Virus record (IMG/VR): IMGVR_UViG_3300005663_000099
Location: 1 to 41,760 of that record
Direction: 5' to 3' (one strand)
Length of the DNA stretch: 41,760 bases
From: a virus
In this document: positions 17,565 through 27,107 of the stretch, piece after piece
Position numbering within the stretch: position 1 is the stretch's first letter
Layout: each line of letters starts with the position of its first letter
The notes under the pieces: model-generated
What the model saw: only the letters and a program-made list of their open reading frames with translations
The model's database searches: none
Told to the model about the DNA's origin: nothing
Made by a program: the position numbers and the translations under genes

Positions 17565-18404
17565 ATGGCACAGGGATTCTTCGAGGGAGGCAATGCGGAG
17601 AACTACACGATCGGCGGAATCCGAGCGTGGTTCAACCGTCTGATCGACGGTGCCGCAACGCCCAAGGAGTTCGAGGGCTTCTTCGACCTCGGCAACGTTG
17701 TCGAGGCTCCGCAGGAGTCAGAGAAGGAGGAGGTCGAGCACTTCACGGCCAAGACCGGGACGCGCAAGCGCGACCGTCTCGTGACCCGCGACATTTCCGA
17801 GGACATCGTGCTCACGCTCGACGAGCTGAGCATCGAGAACCTCCGGCACTTCTTCCGTGCCGGGACCGTGACGGACGTCGCCGCCTCCGCAGGCGGCAAG
17901 TCGGTCGACGACGAGGTCATGTCGCTGACCCGCACGGACACGCGCTTCCTGCGCTTCGGGCGCAACGCGGCCACGATCGTGGTCAAGGACCTCACGGACG
18001 TGACGACGTTCGTGCTGGACACCGACTACTCCGTGGTCGAGGTCCTCGCGACGGGCGGCGATTCCTGGAAGGGGATCAAGCGCATCGCGGCCGGCGCGAT
18101 CACGGACGGCCAGCTCGTGCGGGTGGACTACGTGTCGGACATCGCGGTTCACCGCCTCATCAAGCCCCAGGTGGTCTCGAACGTTGAGGGGCAGCTCGTG
18201 CTGATCGGCGCGTCCGACACCGGCAACGAGTTCATCCGCCACCTCAACAACGTGCAGATCGACCCCGAGGGCTCGTTCGACTTTGACGACGAGGACTTCA
18301 GCACCTTCCAGTTGCGGGTGGCCATCCTCGACGATTCGGACGACATCGCGAGCGAGCCGTTCGGCACCCTCGAGTTCTACGGCACCGGGTTCGACCTCGC
18401 ATAG
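17565..18404 (+). CDS. Major tail tube protein
   Basis: 279 residues, the abundant subunit of the tail tube. It follows the connector genes and has an isolated strong site AGGAGGA (17551-17557) seven bases before the ATG at 17565, as expected for high expression. The long text is beta-rich with two domain-like halves (NVVEAPQESEKEEVEHFTAK; later IDPEGSFDFDDEDFSTFQL). The alternative GTG at 17559 would leave no spacing. Confidence 0.78.
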   Translation: MAQGFFEGGNAENYTIGGIRAWFNRLIDGAATPKEFEGFFDLGNVVEAPQESEKEEVEHFTAKTGTRKRDRLVTRDISEDIVLTLDELSIENLRHFFRAGTVTDVAASAGGKSVDDEVMSLTRTDTRFLRFGRNAATIVVKDLTDVTTFVLDTDYSVVEVLATGGDSWKGIKRIAAGAITDGQLVRVDYVSDIAVHRLIKPQVVSNVEGQLVLIGASDTGNEFIRHLNNVQIDPEGSFDFDDEDFSTFQLRVAILDDSDDIASEPFGTLEFYGTGFDLA

Positions 18405-18467
18405 ACGCAGCCTGAACACTACGTAGGATGGAAGCTCGTAAGAGGTTGCTTCTACGGAGGAAAGGTC

Positions 18468-18833
18468 ATGAGCAAGACGAACAACTACGATCGGCCGAAG
18501 CTGTCCGGTATCAACGACACCGGGATGGACATGACGCTGCTGGTGGGTGAGAAGCCGGATGCCCCATCGGCGATCGGCGGGACCGGGAGTACGGCGGAAC
18601 TGGACTGTCGCGTGCAGGCGGACGCGGATGAGTCGGGCGGCGCGGATGTGCAGGACCTTTACAAGATCGAGGTTCTTCCCGCCGTCGCTTTGTCCGGTGC
18701 TCAGACAGTGAAGATCACTGTCACTCCCATCAAGGGAGATGCATCGGAGGGCACACCGCAAATCATCACTGTGACGCACCCAGAGAATATGGATGCGTGG
18801 CAGAGCGCGGCTGGGAGAGCGCGACAAGCCTGA
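18468..18833 (+). CDS. Unknown protein between tail tube and chaperone genes, possible Ig-like domain
   Basis: 121 residues after CGGAGG. The C-terminal half alternates strands (YKIEVLPAVALSGAQTVKIT) in a way that suits a small beta sandwich. Proteins in this slot are often tail tube decorations or minor tail components. No firm family. Confidence 0.55.
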   Translation: MSKTNNYDRPKLSGINDTGMDMTLLVGEKPDAPSAIGGTGSTAELDCRVQADADESGGADVQDLYKIEVLPAVALSGAQTVKITVTPIKGDASEGTPQIITVTHPENMDAWQSAAGRARQA

Positions 18834-18867
18834 TCTGCGCTACCAACACTAGGGAGGAGAGAGCTCC

Positions 18868-19401
18868 ATGGCGAGTTCAGACACTAAGGACAGTAGGAGG
18901 AGAAAGAAAGTGGCTAAGAAGAAAGCATCGCAGGACCGCCTGGAGAAGGCGATCAGAGACAAGACGAAGGAGATCACGATAGACGGAAGGAAGTTGACCC
19001 TCCGTAAGTGGTCGCTCCGCCAGGGGATGAAGCTCGGCGCCAAGATCGCCAGCGTCATTCGCGAGGCAATGCCGACCGGCAACGTCGCCGACATCATGCA
19101 CGCCAACGTAGAGCAGATCGTTCTCGACAACGAGGGCAACTTCATTGACGTCCTCGTGTCGTCGGTGGAGAGGTGCTTCGACGGGGACGGCGACGGCCGG
19201 CGTCAAGCCGCATCAGATTGGGTGGACGATCTCGCCTTAGAGGATGGCCTCGAGCTGTTCTCCGAGATCGCGAGGATGAATATCCGCCCTTTGATACTAA
19301 AGCTCGGCGAGATGAACAAAAATCTGATCCCCGGGCTAAATCAAAAAGACGGAAGCGGGAAGCCCGAGGTGTCGCAACCGCAGACCTCGTCGCCGAGCTG
19401 A
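18868..19401 (+). CDS. Tail assembly chaperone (G-like, short form)
   Basis: 177 residues. It sits just upstream of the tape measure and overlaps a second frame by about 60 codons, the layout of lambda G/T chaperones. The start is very Lys-rich (RRRKKVAKKKASQDRLEKA), followed by a beta-hairpin (TKEITIDGRKLTLRKW) and helices. The short form would coat the tape measure during tail assembly. It ends at TGA 19399-19401; a fraction is expected to shift frame before that. Confidence 0.72.
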   Translation: MASSDTKDSRRRKKVAKKKASQDRLEKAIRDKTKEITIDGRKLTLRKWSLRQGMKLGAKIASVIREAMPTGNVADIMHANVEQIVLDNEGNFIDVLVSSVERCFDGDGDGRRQAASDWVDDLALEDGLELFSEIARMNIRPLILKLGEMNKNLIPGLNQKDGSGKPEVSQPQTSSPS

Positions 19402-19685
19402 TAGCCGCAGGGCACCCACCAGAATGGGTGATGGACGACTACTCCGCGGATGAGTTGCAGGTACACTACGAGGCGGTTATCCGCCGCCGCGCGAACGTGA
19501 CTAAGCTCGGGGCAATCGCGGTGCGGGTGGCGAACAACGCGAAGAACAGGTCGTTCCAGAAGTATCTGAAGGAGCTCGACCTGACGGGTTGGCGGATAGA
19601 CACACAGATGGGCAGGATCGGGATGGACGTCGGGAGTTTCTTCTTCGACCTCGACAGGAAGTTGACCAAGGGACGGAAACGCTGA
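18868..19685 (+). CDS. Tail assembly chaperone G-T fusion by -1 frameshift
   Basis: The downstream frame, open from 19173, lacks a convincing start but reads clean protein after about 19350: GVATADLVAELIAAGHPPEW and on to TGA 19683-19685, next to the tape measure ATG. Moving from the G frame to it needs a -1 shift. The A-run in CAA AAA GAC (19342-19350) allows a lysine tRNA on AAA to re-pair after slipping back one base; a second A-run (19317-19321) is a less favourable site. The fusion would be about 272 residues. The exact slip position is inferred. Confidence 0.6.
19342..19348 (+). other. Candidate -1 frameshift site
   Basis: CAAAAAG, read in the G frame as CAA AAA G. One base back, the AAA codon is again AAA, so the peptidyl-tRNA could slip, after which the frame continues AGA CGG AAG. 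It does not fit the full X XXY YYZ rule, so efficiency may be low or depend on a nearby structure. A-runs are rare in this GC-rich gene. Confidence 0.45.
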
Positions 19686-22600
19686 TGGCCACAGTCGAAG
19701 AACTACTAGTCAAGATCGGCGTCGACCCCGTCAGCGTCAACCAGTTCCTCCAAGACATCAACAGGGTAGTGGATAAGGCCGAGGATCAAGAGGTCAACAT
19801 CTCCGTCCAGACGGCGGCTGGCCGAAACCTCGCGACCGTCACCGCCTCCACCGCCGCCCTCGGCGCCGCAGCGCAGCGGACCACCACCGCGTTCCAGCAG
19901 GGCCTCGACCAGGTCAAAACTTCCGCGAATGAGCTGCGCACAGGACTGCTCGCGCTGAGCGCCGTGGCAGGGATCGGTCTGGCCGGTTCCATCCGCGCCG
20001 CTCAGGAGGAGTCCAAGAACTTCGCGGCCGCGAACGTCATTCTGAAATTGAGTAACGAAGATCTGGGTAAAGCGCAGGAGGCTCTACGTAAGGTAGCTGA
20101 TGACGTCGGTCTAACCTTTCAGGAGGTCTCAGCAGCCCTGTTCGACGTCGCGTCCGCAGGATTCAAAGGCGCTGAGGCGATAGACATCACCACCGTCGCG
20201 GCGAGAGTGGCCGTTCCCGCGAACACGTCAGTCGCCACCGCGTTCAATGCCATCGCCACGGCGATGAAGAACTTCGGGTTCGAGGCGGCCGACGCTGGCG
20301 ACGCTCTGGTCAAGGTTGCGGATCTGTCGCGCGCTTCGTTGGGCGGTATCGCCGACGCGCTCGGGATTCTCGGCCCCATCGCGGGCCAGGCCGGCATCAG
20401 CTTCGCCGAGATCGGTGGTTCGCTGGCTCAGATCACCGAGCAGGGGCTCAGTGCCGACCTCGCCGCGACAGCGCTACAGGCAACGCTAATCGCGTTCATC
20501 TCCCCGAGTGAGAAGGCCAGAAGAACCTTCGAGAAGCTTGGCATCGCGACTGGCGATGCAGCTTTCAGATCGCAGACCCTTGCGGAGAAGATCGATCTCA
20601 TCAAGGAGGCCGCCCGCACAGGAGGGGTGGAGGTCTCCGAACTTTTCGACAATATCCGCGCCTTTAGAGGCGCTGCGATCCTCATCAAGAATTCGGACGC
20701 CGTCGCGCAGAAGGTCGAGGAGATCGGGGACGCGGCCGGCAGAACTCAGGAGGCGATCGACAGCTTCTTCAGTCAGGCCGGCCCGCAGTTGGACAAGCTT
20801 GGTGCGTCGTTCATCAACCTCGTCACGATAATCGGGGCGGATCTGCTGGACGCGCTGCTGCCTACGATCAAGGCGCTCGAAGAGTTCATCCGCACTAACA
20901 GAGACGTGATAACAGAGATCGCCAAAGTCGTCATCACCGTAGGTCTAGTCGTGGCCGGCATCCTGCTCTTCGTCTTTGCTGCCAAGCAGGCTGTGGCGGC
21001 AGTCGGGTTATTGGTCGGCGGTCTTAATCTGCTTGCCGGCGCGCTCACCGCAAACACCGCCGCGACCGCCGCTAACACCGCGGCCAGAGCGTCAGCGATC
21101 TCTCCTGAGCTATTCCAGTTCTTTGCCATAGTGAGGACTTTCCTCACGTCCGAGACGAGGTCGGTCATCGCCCTGGCCAGGGGTTACCTGGTACTGGCCG
21201 CGGCCAGGATCAAGGCCATAGCCGGGCGCTTCCTGCAATCCTTAAGGGAACTGCCGTTTCTGTTCAGGCGACAAACTGAGGCCTTAGCAGCCAACGCTTT
21301 CGCTCTGAACAGGAACTCTGTCGGGTTGGGCGCACTCAATGCCGAGGCTGCGAGGCTATCGCCGACCCTGGCGAAGAACATTAAAAACGTCAGTCTGCTC
21401 AGCAACGCGCTGGGTGTGCTGGGGGCAGCGGTTATCGGTTTTCAGATAGGCAGCTTCGTAGATTCATTTTTCGGATTCAGCGAGGCAGTCCGCACGGCTG
21501 CAAAGACGAGCACGCAGTCCGCCGCCTCTATAGTCGGGTCGCTCGCAGCGCTGTCTCTGCCAGTGATTAACGTGCTGTTTGTTATCGCCCAGTTGGAGAA
21601 CGCACTGGAGAAAGCCAACCAGCAAAAACTTCAGCCCATAGAGGCGGCCGAATTGAAGGAGGACATCGTTCTTCTCGAGCGGTTCAATAGGATCCTCAAC
21701 GAGGGCCGTGACATCTCAGAGCGCAGGGCCTTCCTAGAGGCCATCAACGATCAAGCCAGGATCGTGTCCCTCGAAAAATTGGAGAAACAGGGTCAACTCA
21801 ACGCCGCTCAGGCTGGCGACCTCGCCGCTACCAGACTGAGACTCGCTGCAGCGACGGAGACTGTTATCCAGAAGGAGAGGGAGGTCGGCGAAGTCAGCAC
21901 TGTATCAGCCGACCGTCGCAAGAAGTTGGAAGCGGCCGAGAAGAGCCTCGCCAAACTACGCGCTACCATAGCGCGGGATCTCATCACCATTCGCCAGGGT
22001 GAGGCCGCGTCTGAGATCGACGCGCTGCAGACCTCGCTCGACAAGAGGGTGGAGTTCCTGCGCAAGATCGGCGCGATACAGATCGCGGAGGTTCGCGACA
22101 CCCAGGAGAAGATCAGGAAGGCCAGGGCAGCGGAGGAGGTGGATCAGACCGGCTTGAGGGCACTGCTAGAAACGCTGCGCCAGCAACGATCGGACTTAGC
22201 CAGGACGCTCCAGGACATAACCGATCTATTCGAGATCGCCCAGGCCAAGATCATCGCAACCGGCGCGAAACGCGTCGAGGAACTCCGCAGGCAGGGCGAG
22301 CAGGAGATCGCCATAGTTCGCCGGACCGCGGACGCCACGATCCGTGAGCAGCGCAGGATAGTCACGGAGGCCGAGCGCGAGATCGCGAATCTGCGCGCCG
22401 TGAGAGATCGCGGAGTCGCGGACGCGACGTCCTTCCTCGAGAGGTTGAGGGACGCCGCCATACGCGAGTTGGACCCGGCGCTCGCCCAACTGCGCAGATT
22501 CGAGAAGGAGGCGTTTCAGGGGCTCACTGGAGCGACCGCGCAGCAGGCCGCGGCGAGCATCGAGTTCATCCGCAAGCAGCTTGAGAAGCTCGCTGGGGCT

Positions 22601-23518
22601 ACCCAAGAGGAAGCCGACGCGCAGAGAGAGCTCAAAGAAACTACCGAGAGGCTCGCAGCAGCCGAGGACGAGGGGGCGCAGGTCCAACTACTCGAGCAGC
22701 AGACCGCTCTCGAAGAGAAGCTCGCCAATCTGCAGGCTCGCAGGGAGATCAGAGCCAAGGCCGCGCAGGCCGCGGAACAGAATCTTACTGAGGTAGCGGA
22801 GAGCGCCGCGGCCCGTCAGCTCGAGAGTCAGACTAAGATCGAGGACCAGCAGGCTAAGATCGAGGCTGCGAATCTTCGCATCGCTGACGTCAAGACATTG
22901 CTGGCCGCTCGCGAGAAGCTGATAGGCGTGGAACTCGAGGCCAACATCAGGCGCACGCAGCTGCTCGTCCAGGCTGAGCTGGAGAGGGCTCGCGTGCAGG
23001 TGGAGTTCTCCAAGCTTCTCGCGCAGGGTTTGGTGGATACCGGTTCCGCTGAGACCGCTAGGAGGGCTCTCGAGGCGGCAACCGAACGCGTAAAGACGTT
23101 GCAAGCCGAGACGGCCATCACTCTAGACAAGCAGCGCGAGGCGGTGGGCCTCCTGGAGCAGAAGGCAGAGGACGCCTTCGACGCGCTGACCAGGGAGACC
23201 GACGCACAGGCGGAGCGCGCGAAGAAGGCGGCGGAGGTCACGGCTCGGCTGGTTCCGTTGGCGGACGAGACAGCAAGACGCGTGGCAGCGGCGCAGACCG
23301 CCGAGAGTGAGTTCGTGAGTTCGGTGGATAAGATACTCGCGGCGAGCGGCGAACTCAATACCAGCTTCACGGCCTTCGCCAGTACCGTGGTGACGAAGAA
23401 CGAGGAGCAGGCGCAGGTCAACAGCAATACCGCGAGGCAGATAGCCGACCTACAAAGTCAGTTAGCGGCCACGCAACTCTCGCCTGCGGACGAACAGAGT
23501 GGCGGAGGGTTGGACTAA
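19685..23518 (+). CDS. Tape measure protein
   Basis: 1277 residues, by far the longest gene of the tail block, which sets tail length (roughly 190 nm at 1.5 angstrom per residue). Residues about 95-330 match the core region of TP901-type tail tape measures (FAAANVILKLSNEDLGKAQE; SLGGIADALGILGPIAGQAG). Hydrophobic segments lie at about 413-455 (ITVGLVVAGILLFVFAAKQA). From about 640 to the end it is almost all coiled coil with Glu, Arg and Ala. The ATG at 19685 overlaps the chaperone stop (TGATG). No peptidoglycan hydrolase domain was seen. Confidence 0.92.
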   Translation: MATVEELLVKIGVDPVSVNQFLQDINRVVDKAEDQEVNISVQTAAGRNLATVTASTAALGAAAQRTTTAFQQGLDQVKTSANELRTGLLALSAVAGIGLAGSIRAAQEESKNFAAANVILKLSNEDLGKAQEALRKVADDVGLTFQEVSAALFDVASAGFKGAEAIDITTVAARVAVPANTSVATAFNAIATAMKNFGFEAADAGDALVKVADLSRASLGGIADALGILGPIAGQAGISFAEIGGSLAQITEQGLSADLAATALQATLIAFISPSEKARRTFEKLGIATGDAAFRSQTLAEKIDLIKEAARTGGVEVSELFDNIRAFRGAAILIKNSDAVAQKVEEIGDAAGRTQEAIDSFFSQAGPQLDKLGASFINLVTIIGADLLDALLPTIKALEEFIRTNRDVITEIAKVVITVGLVVAGILLFVFAAKQAVAAVGLLVGGLNLLAGALTANTAATAANTAARASAISPELFQFFAIVRTFLTSETRSVIALARGYLVLAAARIKAIAGRFLQSLRELPFLFRRQTEALAANAFALNRNSVGLGALNAEAARLSPTLAKNIKNVSLLSNALGVLGAAVIGFQIGSFVDSFFGFSEAVRTAAKTSTQSAASIVGSLAALSLPVINVLFVIAQLENALEKANQQKLQPIEAAELKEDIVLLERFNRILNEGRDISERRAFLEAINDQARIVSLEKLEKQGQLNAAQAGDLAATRLRLAAATETVIQKEREVGEVSTVSADRRKKLEAAEKSLAKLRATIARDLITIRQGEAASEIDALQTSLDKRVEFLRKIGAIQIAEVRDTQEKIRKARAAEEVDQTGLRALLETLRQQRSDLARTLQDITDLFEIAQAKIIATGAKRVEELRRQGEQEIAIVRRTADATIREQRRIVTEAEREIANLRAVRDRGVADATSFLERLRDAAIRELDPALAQLRRFEKEAFQGLTGATAQQAAASIEFIRKQLEKLAGATQEEADAQRELKETTERLAAAEDEGAQVQLLEQQTALEEKLANLQARREIRAKAAQAAEQNLTEVAESAAARQLESQTKIEDQQAKIEAANLRIADVKTLLAAREKLIGVELEANIRRTQLLVQAELERARVQVEFSKLLAQGLVDTGSAETARRALEAATERVKTLQAETAITLDKQREAVGLLEQKAEDAFDALTRETDAQAERAKKAAEVTARLVPLADETARRVAAAQTAESEFVSSVDKILAASGELNTSFTAFASTVVTKNEEQAQVNSNTARQIADLQSQLAATQLSPADEQSGGGLD

Positions 23519-24933
23519 TGGTCGACCTTAAGATGGACGGCATCCGCCGCTGGAAGTTCACCTCGTCAGCCGGTGTGATCGAGCTGATCAACACGGATTT
23601 CTGGATCGACTACGACTCGACCGTACAGGGGACCGGAACGGCCGAGCTGTCCTTGACGCTCACCAACATCTGGCAGCACAGCGATCTCGATCTTCTACAG
23701 GGACTCGCGAGGCGGAAGTTCGTAGAGGATCGCCTGAAGGAACTGCACTGGGATCACGTCGGCAAGAAGGGCACACTGATAATCGACGAGGGCACTCCGC
23801 AAGAAGTGACCATAGACGGCGTTACGCTCCTGGACGTCGTCACGGAGATGGGCGACCTCAACGACCTGATGGAGTACTCGCTGGTCTTCAGCTTCCCGCT
23901 CACGTCGTCCAGTGGTACGGGTGGAGTGGAGATCGCGCGCGAGTTGTCGTTCCTCGCCTGGGGCCACAACTTCGCGCAGAAGTCCGAAAAGCTCAACCTC
24001 TCCCCATGGAATAACCAGAACTCCGGTGGACTGACACCGGACGACATAATCGCACCTGACGGCGCGCTCACCGCAGATAAGTTGACGGACTCGGACGGCG
24101 GGAACTTTTTCAGGGTGCAGCAGACCGTGCCACTCGGTAGTACGAAGCCAGACCTCTACGAGTTTACCCTGTTCGTCCCCGTGCTTAGCTCTCAGACCCT
24201 GTGGCAGGGGTTCATAGCGGAGGTGGCTGGCGGCGGAACACCAGTTGACACAGCGTACACCATAGATCAAGTGAATGGCGCGCTTGTGCTAAGGGCCGGA
24301 TCCGTGGCAGCGCAATTTACCAGGGTGGACAGATTCAACGCGGACTGGTGGAGGATAGGGATCAGACTTCAGAATAACGCCAGCGGCAATGATGATGCCG
24401 TCATCAGGCTTCAGCCGACGGTTAACACAGATGGTACCGGTACCTGGGTGGCCTCCGTCACGGGAGATAACCACACCTGGGGATTCCAGGTCTCGCGGGT
24501 GCACGCGAACAAGACGTCTCTGATCCCGTACGTCCCCACTGACGCCGCGGCGATAGGGACCACCCCGCTCGCGCCGAGTCTGGAGAACTACGTCATAGCG
24601 CGGGAGAGGGAAGACCGCGCGGTGTTCAAGGACGTGTTCCGCGCGTCGCCCATCAGAGTGGCAGGAAGTCCCGGGCGCGTGCGGCTCAACGTGGTGGGGA
24701 TCAAGCAACTGACCACACAGACCGAGGCTACTCTGCTACAGAGGCAGGAGGCCGAGGGGATTATAGAAGCGTGGAACGACCTGGTCGGGAAGGACGGCCT
24801 ACTCAGAATCGACAACGGTGTGACCGGCGAGGAGCAGATCGCCGCTCACCTATCGGGCGTGAGCATCGGGGATCTGAGACTTCCTGACGCGGTCACGTTC
24901 GATCTACGGTTCGAGACGGAATACTCAGAATGA
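23518..24933 (+). CDS. Distal tail protein with a carbohydrate-binding-like insert
   Basis: 471 residues directly after the tape measure, the position of Dit. The flanking parts (1-145 and 350-471) look like a split tail-tube-type beta domain, ending PDAVTFDLRFETEYSE. Between them, about 150-345, lies a jelly-roll-like module with the pattern seen in phage carbohydrate-binding modules: LNLSPWNNQNSGG, APDGALTADKLTDSDGG and WRIGIRLQNNASG. Such 'evolved' distal tail proteins add cell-surface binding to baseplate assembly. The stop of the tape measure overlaps this ATG (TAATG). Confidence 0.68.
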   Translation: MVDLKMDGIRRWKFTSSAGVIELINTDFWIDYDSTVQGTGTAELSLTLTNIWQHSDLDLLQGLARRKFVEDRLKELHWDHVGKKGTLIIDEGTPQEVTIDGVTLLDVVTEMGDLNDLMEYSLVFSFPLTSSSGTGGVEIARELSFLAWGHNFAQKSEKLNLSPWNNQNSGGLTPDDIIAPDGALTADKLTDSDGGNFFRVQQTVPLGSTKPDLYEFTLFVPVLSSQTLWQGFIAEVAGGGTPVDTAYTIDQVNGALVLRAGSVAAQFTRVDRFNADWWRIGIRLQNNASGNDDAVIRLQPTVNTDGTGTWVASVTGDNHTWGFQVSRVHANKTSLIPYVPTDAAAIGTTPLAPSLENYVIAREREDRAVFKDVFRASPIRVAGSPGRVRLNVVGIKQLTTQTEATLLQRQEAEGIIEAWNDLVGKDGLLRIDNGVTGEEQIAAHLSGVSIGDLRLPDAVTFDLRFETEYSE

Positions 24934-27098
24934 CAACAGCACTAGAGACCGTCACAGGCTTGACGGTAGAACACAAGACGCTCACTGCTAACGGCGCGGC
25001 TGTGCTACAGGTCAGGCACGACGTTCCGATCGACAGTCTGCTCATTCTGAAGGAAGGCGAGTCGGTATCGTATACCGACTTCGAACTGGGTCTGCAGTTC
25101 AAGGGCAAGATCACCACAGTCAGACCGAACTTCGCGACGGGCGAAGGTCTGCAGTACATCTGCGCCGACGCTTACCGCACATTGGCGAAGACCCCAGGGT
25201 TCATCACCGGCGATAACGGCAAGAAGTCCGCCAAGGTGAAGTTCCTTGAGGGGACGTTGATGAAGTCGGCGCTCAACGCGCTGCTGATAGAACTTCCCAT
25301 CTCGATTATCTTCCCGGGAGGAGTTGACCTCACCGACCTACCCAATCCCGTAATCCCGACCACGGACAAGGGTGGGCAGTTCCTGGATACCTGGATTGAC
25401 GACCTTCTAGAGAACACTGAGGGTGGCATCGCGCAAGTTGAGCTCGATTCGAACGGCGATCCAGTCCTCAAGTTCAGGGACTTCTACGCGCAACCAGACA
25501 TCACTCTCGAGATAGGTAACTTCAATACTCTGTCCCCTGTGGGCGGCGGTGATCCTGTGCTGGAGCAGGCCAACGCCGGTAAGACGCTCGATAGGAAGTT
25601 CAAGCGTATCGTCATCGAGGGTTGCGGGGAGTTCACCAGGCGGGAGGACGTCTTCATAGCCGGAGTCGGCACACCTCTCGGTGATCCTGACGACACGACC
25701 CGCTGGAAGTTTACCTTCCCGGAGAAGAGGGTCACCGGTCGATTCCTCGATCCGGATGGTAAGTGCTTCGACATCTTCATCATGAAGTTCCAGCAGGGTT
25801 TCAGCACGGGTCTGGAGTTCTCGAACTTCTTCATTAACCCGGCCATCTTCCTCTTCGAGGAGTTGGACGGGCAGATGTTCGCGTTAGTGGACACCCGTAT
25901 GGTGGGATCGAGTAATGTCACCGTAGTCACTACGCAGGCCTGGTTCACGTACACTTCGTACGACGGACCAATCATAGCGGACAAGATCAGCGCCGACGCA
26001 GCGCTCGACAACGAGGGCGACTACTGGGAGGACATGCCCGAGTTCTTCAAGTACACCGACGAGAATGCGGTAGTAATAGTAGACGACGCCACGAAGATGC
26101 AGCCGTTCGCAGACGCTCTGTTCAAGAGGTTCAGCGAGCTGCCTGATCTGAGTGGCAGCGTCAGGATTCACGTGAAGGGAGTGAAGTCGGATCTTAGGAT
26201 CGGCAGCCGATTGACTAATTCCGAGTTCGAGAACGCGCGGATCCACAGGATCAATATCGACTATGTGGAGAGATCGCGCATCCTGGAGGTCAGCACTCTG
26301 CCGATCCGCGAGACGTTCGCGCTGCTTAAGTTACAGCGTGCGCAGAAGACTCTCCCGCGTGGTGGGTGGCTAAGGAATAAGTCCAACGACAACCAAACCA
26401 ACTGCTTCTGCGGCGGACCGATATGGACCGACGACGGCGGAGGTGGTGTCGGTGGCTTGCTCGGCAATCTCGGTCGCAACGTGGACGGTGAGAGCTGGGA
26501 GTGCATCCAGTGTCACTGTCAGCGGTTGAACAACGCCAACGGTCAGTTTGCCACTGAACTGGATTGCGAGCGGGTTTGCAACGACGATGGCCCAGCGGGG
26601 TACACTTTCGTTGACTGTGCCGGATGTGTCTGCGCGGAGCAGGGCGGAGATTTTGCCACGCGCGCCGATTGCGAGGCGGCAAATCCCAATCCGATAAACG
26701 ACACAGACTGCGATTTCATCTGCGACGACGACAACGGGTGTCAGGCGGTGGGCACCGGGCAAGGGCAGTACGGAACGCTGGCCGCCTGTCAAGCCGCCTG
26801 TGAGGGCGGAGGTGAAACTGGTAGCGGAGACCCTGGCAACTTACATAGTCTGGGCAGCGGAGCTCCACCGACCGCGCCGACCACGGACACCGTGACTCCT
26901 CAGGCTCCGGCCGGAACGGGTCCATGCGCGGAGTCGGTCGCTCCACAGACATTCACCATCGTGGCCCCCAGTTTCGCCGGCGCGAGTAGCGAGACACCGG
27001 TCGTCACGCTCATCAAGGACATCATCACGGATTCGTGCGGGAGGGTGGTTTCAGTGGTCGAGCACCCGCCATTCAGCGTCGTGCCCAAGTGGCAGTAG
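24930..27098 (+). CDS. Tail hub/baseplate protein with a Cys-rich repeat tail
   Basis: 722 residues. The N-terminal 460 residues fit a tail hub (Tal/gp27-like) by order and by beta-barrel-like character (SYTDFELGLQFKGKITTV early; SVRIHVKGVKSDLRIGSRLT late). Residues about 490-630 then contain 16 cysteines in loose repeats of the type C-x2-C...G-x-[FY]-x-T-x3-C-x3-C (for example GQFATELDCERVC and GQYGTLAACQAAC). The C-terminal 70 residues are Pro/Thr-rich then a beta domain. The cysteine region is probably disulfide-bonded or metal-bound and exposed at the tail tip. ATGA overlap with the upstream gene. Confidence 0.65.
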   Translation: MTTALETVTGLTVEHKTLTANGAAVLQVRHDVPIDSLLILKEGESVSYTDFELGLQFKGKITTVRPNFATGEGLQYICADAYRTLAKTPGFITGDNGKKSAKVKFLEGTLMKSALNALLIELPISIIFPGGVDLTDLPNPVIPTTDKGGQFLDTWIDDLLENTEGGIAQVELDSNGDPVLKFRDFYAQPDITLEIGNFNTLSPVGGGDPVLEQANAGKTLDRKFKRIVIEGCGEFTRREDVFIAGVGTPLGDPDDTTRWKFTFPEKRVTGRFLDPDGKCFDIFIMKFQQGFSTGLEFSNFFINPAIFLFEELDGQMFALVDTRMVGSSNVTVVTTQAWFTYTSYDGPIIADKISADAALDNEGDYWEDMPEFFKYTDENAVVIVDDATKMQPFADALFKRFSELPDLSGSVRIHVKGVKSDLRIGSRLTNSEFENARIHRINIDYVERSRILEVSTLPIRETFALLKLQRAQKTLPRGGWLRNKSNDNQTNCFCGGPIWTDDGGGGVGGLLGNLGRNVDGESWECIQCHCQRLNNANGQFATELDCERVCNDDGPAGYTFVDCAGCVCAEQGGDFATRADCEAANPNPINDTDCDFICDDDNGCQAVGTGQGQYGTLAACQAACEGGGETGSGDPGNLHSLGSGAPPTAPTTDTVTPQAPAGTGPCAESVAPQTFTIVAPSFAGASSETPVVTLIKDIITDSCGRVVSVVEHPPFSVVPKWQ

Positions 27099-27107
27099 GG
27101 GAACAGC

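Noticed and set aside
19589-19684. Upstream extension of the tape measure gene
   Set aside because: It overlaps the chaperone C-terminus in another frame, and the ATG at 19685 overlaps the chaperone stop as elsewhere in the operon.
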